DNA of 64,000 nt, from contig NZ_FWFK01000008.1 of NCBI RefSeq assembly GCF_900172265.1, positions 168,710 through 232,709 of the forward strand. Direction: 5' to 3'. Shown here in pieces: positions 60,550-64,000 of this stretch (positions within the stretch are counted from its first letter, which is position 1; each line of letters opens with the position of its first letter). The translations under genes and the position numbers were made by a program. Under the pieces are notes generated by a model. That model was not told the DNA's origin and searched no databases. It worked only from the letters and a program-made list of their open reading frames with translations. The stretch is from Roseivivax jejudonensis (GTDB taxonomy: Bacteria; Pseudomonadota; Alphaproteobacteria; Rhodobacterales; Rhodobacteraceae).

Positions 60550-60675
60550 GTTCGCCCATGCTGCTCGACACGGATCAAACCGCCTCTTCGCGGACGCGCG
60601 GGGAGGTCCTGAGGACAACCCGCGAGGGGCGATGCCCGCGCACACATATGTGAGAATAACGGGGAAAAGACCGGA

Positions 60676-61047
60676 ATGCCCACGATTCAACAGCTGATCC
60701 GCAAGCCGCGTCAGCCGAAACCGAAGCGCTCGAAGGCGATCCATCTCGAGCAATGCCCGCAGAAGCGGGGTGTCTGCACGCGCGTCTACACCACCACGCC
60801 GAAGAAGCCGAACTCGGCAATGCGTAAGGTGGCCAAGGTGCGTCTGACCAACGGCTACGAGGTGATCAGCTACATTCCGGGCGAGAGCCACAACCTTCAG
60901 GAGCACTCGGTGGTCCTGATCCGCGGTGGCCGCGTCAAGGACCTTCCGGGCGTACGCTATCACATCCTGCGCGGCGTGCTCGACACGCAGGGCGTCAAGG
61001 ATCGCCGTCAGCGGCGTTCGAAATACGGCGCCAAGCGTCCGAAGTAA
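60676..61047 (+). CDS. rpsL: 30S ribosomal protein S12
   Basis: This 123-residue protein of the decoding centre starts [27 protein letters not shown] and [12 protein letters not shown] carry the lysines whose mutation gives streptomycin resistance (42 and 87 in E. coli numbering); both are wild type here. GGGGAAAAG lies upstream of the ATG. It is the first gene of the str operon. Confidence 0.98.
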   Translation: MPTIQQLIRKPRQPKPKRSKAIHLEQCPQKRGVCTRVYTTTPKKPNSAMRKVAKVRLTNGYEVISYIPGESHNLQEHSVVLIRGGRVKDLPGVRYHILRGVLDTQGVKDRRQRRSKYGAKRPK

Positions 61048-61059
61048 GAGGATAGAGAG

Positions 61060-61530
61060 ATGTCCCGTCGTCACTCCGCAGAGAAGCGCGAGATCCTGCC
61101 CGACGCCAAGTACGGCGATCGCGTGCTCACGAAGTTCATGAACAACCTGATGGTCGACGGCAAGAAGTCCGTCGCCGAGGGGATCGTCTACAACGCGCTC
61201 GACCGGGTCGAGACCAAGGTCAAGCGCGCGCCGGTGGAAATTTTCCACGAGGCGCTCGACAACATCAAGCCGTCGGTCGAGGTCCGCTCGCGCCGCGTCG
61301 GCGGTGCGACCTACCAGGTGCCCGTCGAGGTCCGCCCGGAGCGCCGCGAGGCGCTGGCGATCCGCTGGCTCATCGACGCGTCGCGCAAGCGCAACGAGAA
61401 CACCATGGAAGAGCGTCTCGCCGGCGAGCTTCTGGATGCGGTGAACTCGCGCGGTTCCGCCGTGAAGAAGCGCGAGGACACCCACAAGATGGCCGACGCC
61501 AACAAGGCGTTCAGCCACTACCGCTGGTGA
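61060..61530 (+). CDS. rpsG: 30S ribosomal protein S7
   Basis: This 156-residue head protein of the small subunit starts [20 protein letters not shown], with the usual [16 protein letters not shown] segment. It begins 12 bases after rpsL with AGAGGATAGAGAG upstream. In E. coli S7 represses this operon; no such site was recognised in the short spacer here. Confidence 0.98.
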   Translation: MSRRHSAEKREILPDAKYGDRVLTKFMNNLMVDGKKSVAEGIVYNALDRVETKVKRAPVEIFHEALDNIKPSVEVRSRRVGGATYQVPVEVRPERREALAIRWLIDASRKRNENTMEERLAGELLDAVNSRGSAVKKREDTHKMADANKAFSHYRW

Positions 61531-61646
61531 TGTGGCGCGGGGTGGCCTGACCGGACCGGTCGCCTCCCCCAAAGCCGCGCTGCCCGCCCTTCAAGACAGA
61601 CGGCGACGCCCGACACACCGCAAAGCCACCTGAGGAACCGATCCAA

Positions 61647-63788
<2,142 letters not shown>

Positions 63789-63791
63789 CAC

Positions 63792-63848
63792 GGGTGGCGG
63801 GGTGAACCCCGCCCTACCCACCACCGTAGGGTGGGGAACGCCCCCACC
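63792..63848 (+). repeat. Two GC-rich hairpins between fusA and tuf
   Basis: GGCGGGG-TGAA-CCCCGCC (63796-63813), extended by GGGT/ACCC, is followed by GGTGGGG-AACGC-CCCCACC (63830-63848). The unit with GTAGGGTGGGG resembles a widespread bacterial extragenic palindrome. It may moderate transcript level between fusA and tuf. Confidence 0.65.
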
Positions 63849-63874
63849 GTCCGAAGGAAAAGGGAGCCAGATCG

Positions 63875-64000
63875 ATGGCAAAGGAAAAGTTCGAACGCGG
63901 CAAGCCGCACTGCAACATCGGCACGATCGGTCACGTCGACCACGGCAAGACGACGCTGACGGCGGCGATCACGAAGTACTTCGGCGATTTCCGCGCCTAT
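63875..64000 (+). CDS. tuf: Elongation factor Tu (partial, 5' end)
   Basis: The ATG at 63875 starts [20 protein letters not shown], followed by the P-loop GHVDHGKTT. Forty-two codons are in the window. It is the expected end of the str operon. AAGGGAG lies upstream of the start. Confidence 0.97.
   Translation, partial: MAKEKFERGKPHCNIGTIGHVDHGKTTLTAAITKYFGDFRAY

Larger units (their letters stand above)
60230..60675. other. Long leader region of the str operon
   Basis: This 446-base region before rpsL holds a near-consensus promoter (60326-60354), a 5' hairpin (CCCCC 60356-60360 with GGGGG 60369-60373), a GGGCC-CAC-GGCCC hairpin near 60424, an intrinsic terminator (60454-60495), and an overlapping alternative stem (60481-60549). 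A CACATATGTG palindrome lies at 60643-60652. No protein-coding gene with a credible ribosome site is seen. Confidence 0.6.

Overview
The window reads as chromosomal DNA of a high-GC alphaproteobacterium of the Rhodobacteraceae (roseobacter/Rhodobacter group). The pointers are the Tad pilus locus with paired Flp pilins, the SURF1-thrC-M16 peptidase-GNAT string, the formate dehydrogenase locus carrying DUF3305, DUF3306, DUF6494 and DUF6505 proteins, the carboxynorspermidine genes, and intergenic hairpins of the family's usual style. Coding density is very high and many genes overlap by ATGA or GTGA. I see no rRNA, tRNA, CRISPR array, phage or insertion sequence.

Layout. Bases 1-7.7 kb: Tad/Flp pilus operon on the minus strand (tadB partial, cpaF, cpaE/tadZ, an OmpA-like lipoprotein, cpaC, cpaB, two flp genes). 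8-15.4 kb: lytic transglycosylase, FAD-linked oxidase, metallo-beta-lactamase-fold protein, then GNAT, M16 peptidase, thrC and SURF1. 15.6-19.1 kb: a four-gene plus-strand cassette for lipid-linked glycan modification (GtrB-like, GtrA-like, methyltransferase, GtrII-like). 19.1-24.5 kb: lldD-type dehydrogenase, an FNR-box-linked flavodoxin, carboxynorspermidine synthesis genes and trpA. 24.7-31 kb: lipoprotein, epimerase, DUF1007 plus NicO metal exporter, MATE exporter, DUF805 protein, ychF.

31.3-46.7 kb is a formate dehydrogenase island. The Cys-type catalytic subunit, four-cluster iron-sulfur subunit and cytochrome b subunit are accompanied by a TorD chaperone, DUF3305/DUF3306 proteins, a small Tat-signal protein, a large ferredoxin-like protein, a WD40-cytochrome c fusion and a cytochrome c with a shortened tungstate-binding-like N-terminus. 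A second, overlapping operon holds DUF6494, an Mrp-type ATPase, a ligase-like protein and DUF6505. The likely logic is periplasmic formate oxidation linked to quinone and/or cytochrome c, plus a dedicated cofactor and cluster assembly set.

46.9-53.5 kb is a little-understood cluster: a SARP-like TPR regulator, a vanadium haloperoxidase/PAP2-fold enzyme with 14 Gly-Gly-Gln repeats, a subtilase without a signal peptide, and an unknown 423-residue protein. 53.5-60.2 kb is mixed housekeeping (DUF1194, CsbD, parE, EamA transporter, glycosyltransferase). From 60.3 kb the str operon follows (rpsL, rpsG, fusA, start of tuf). Its leader contains a consensus promoter, an intrinsic terminator and an alternative pairing.
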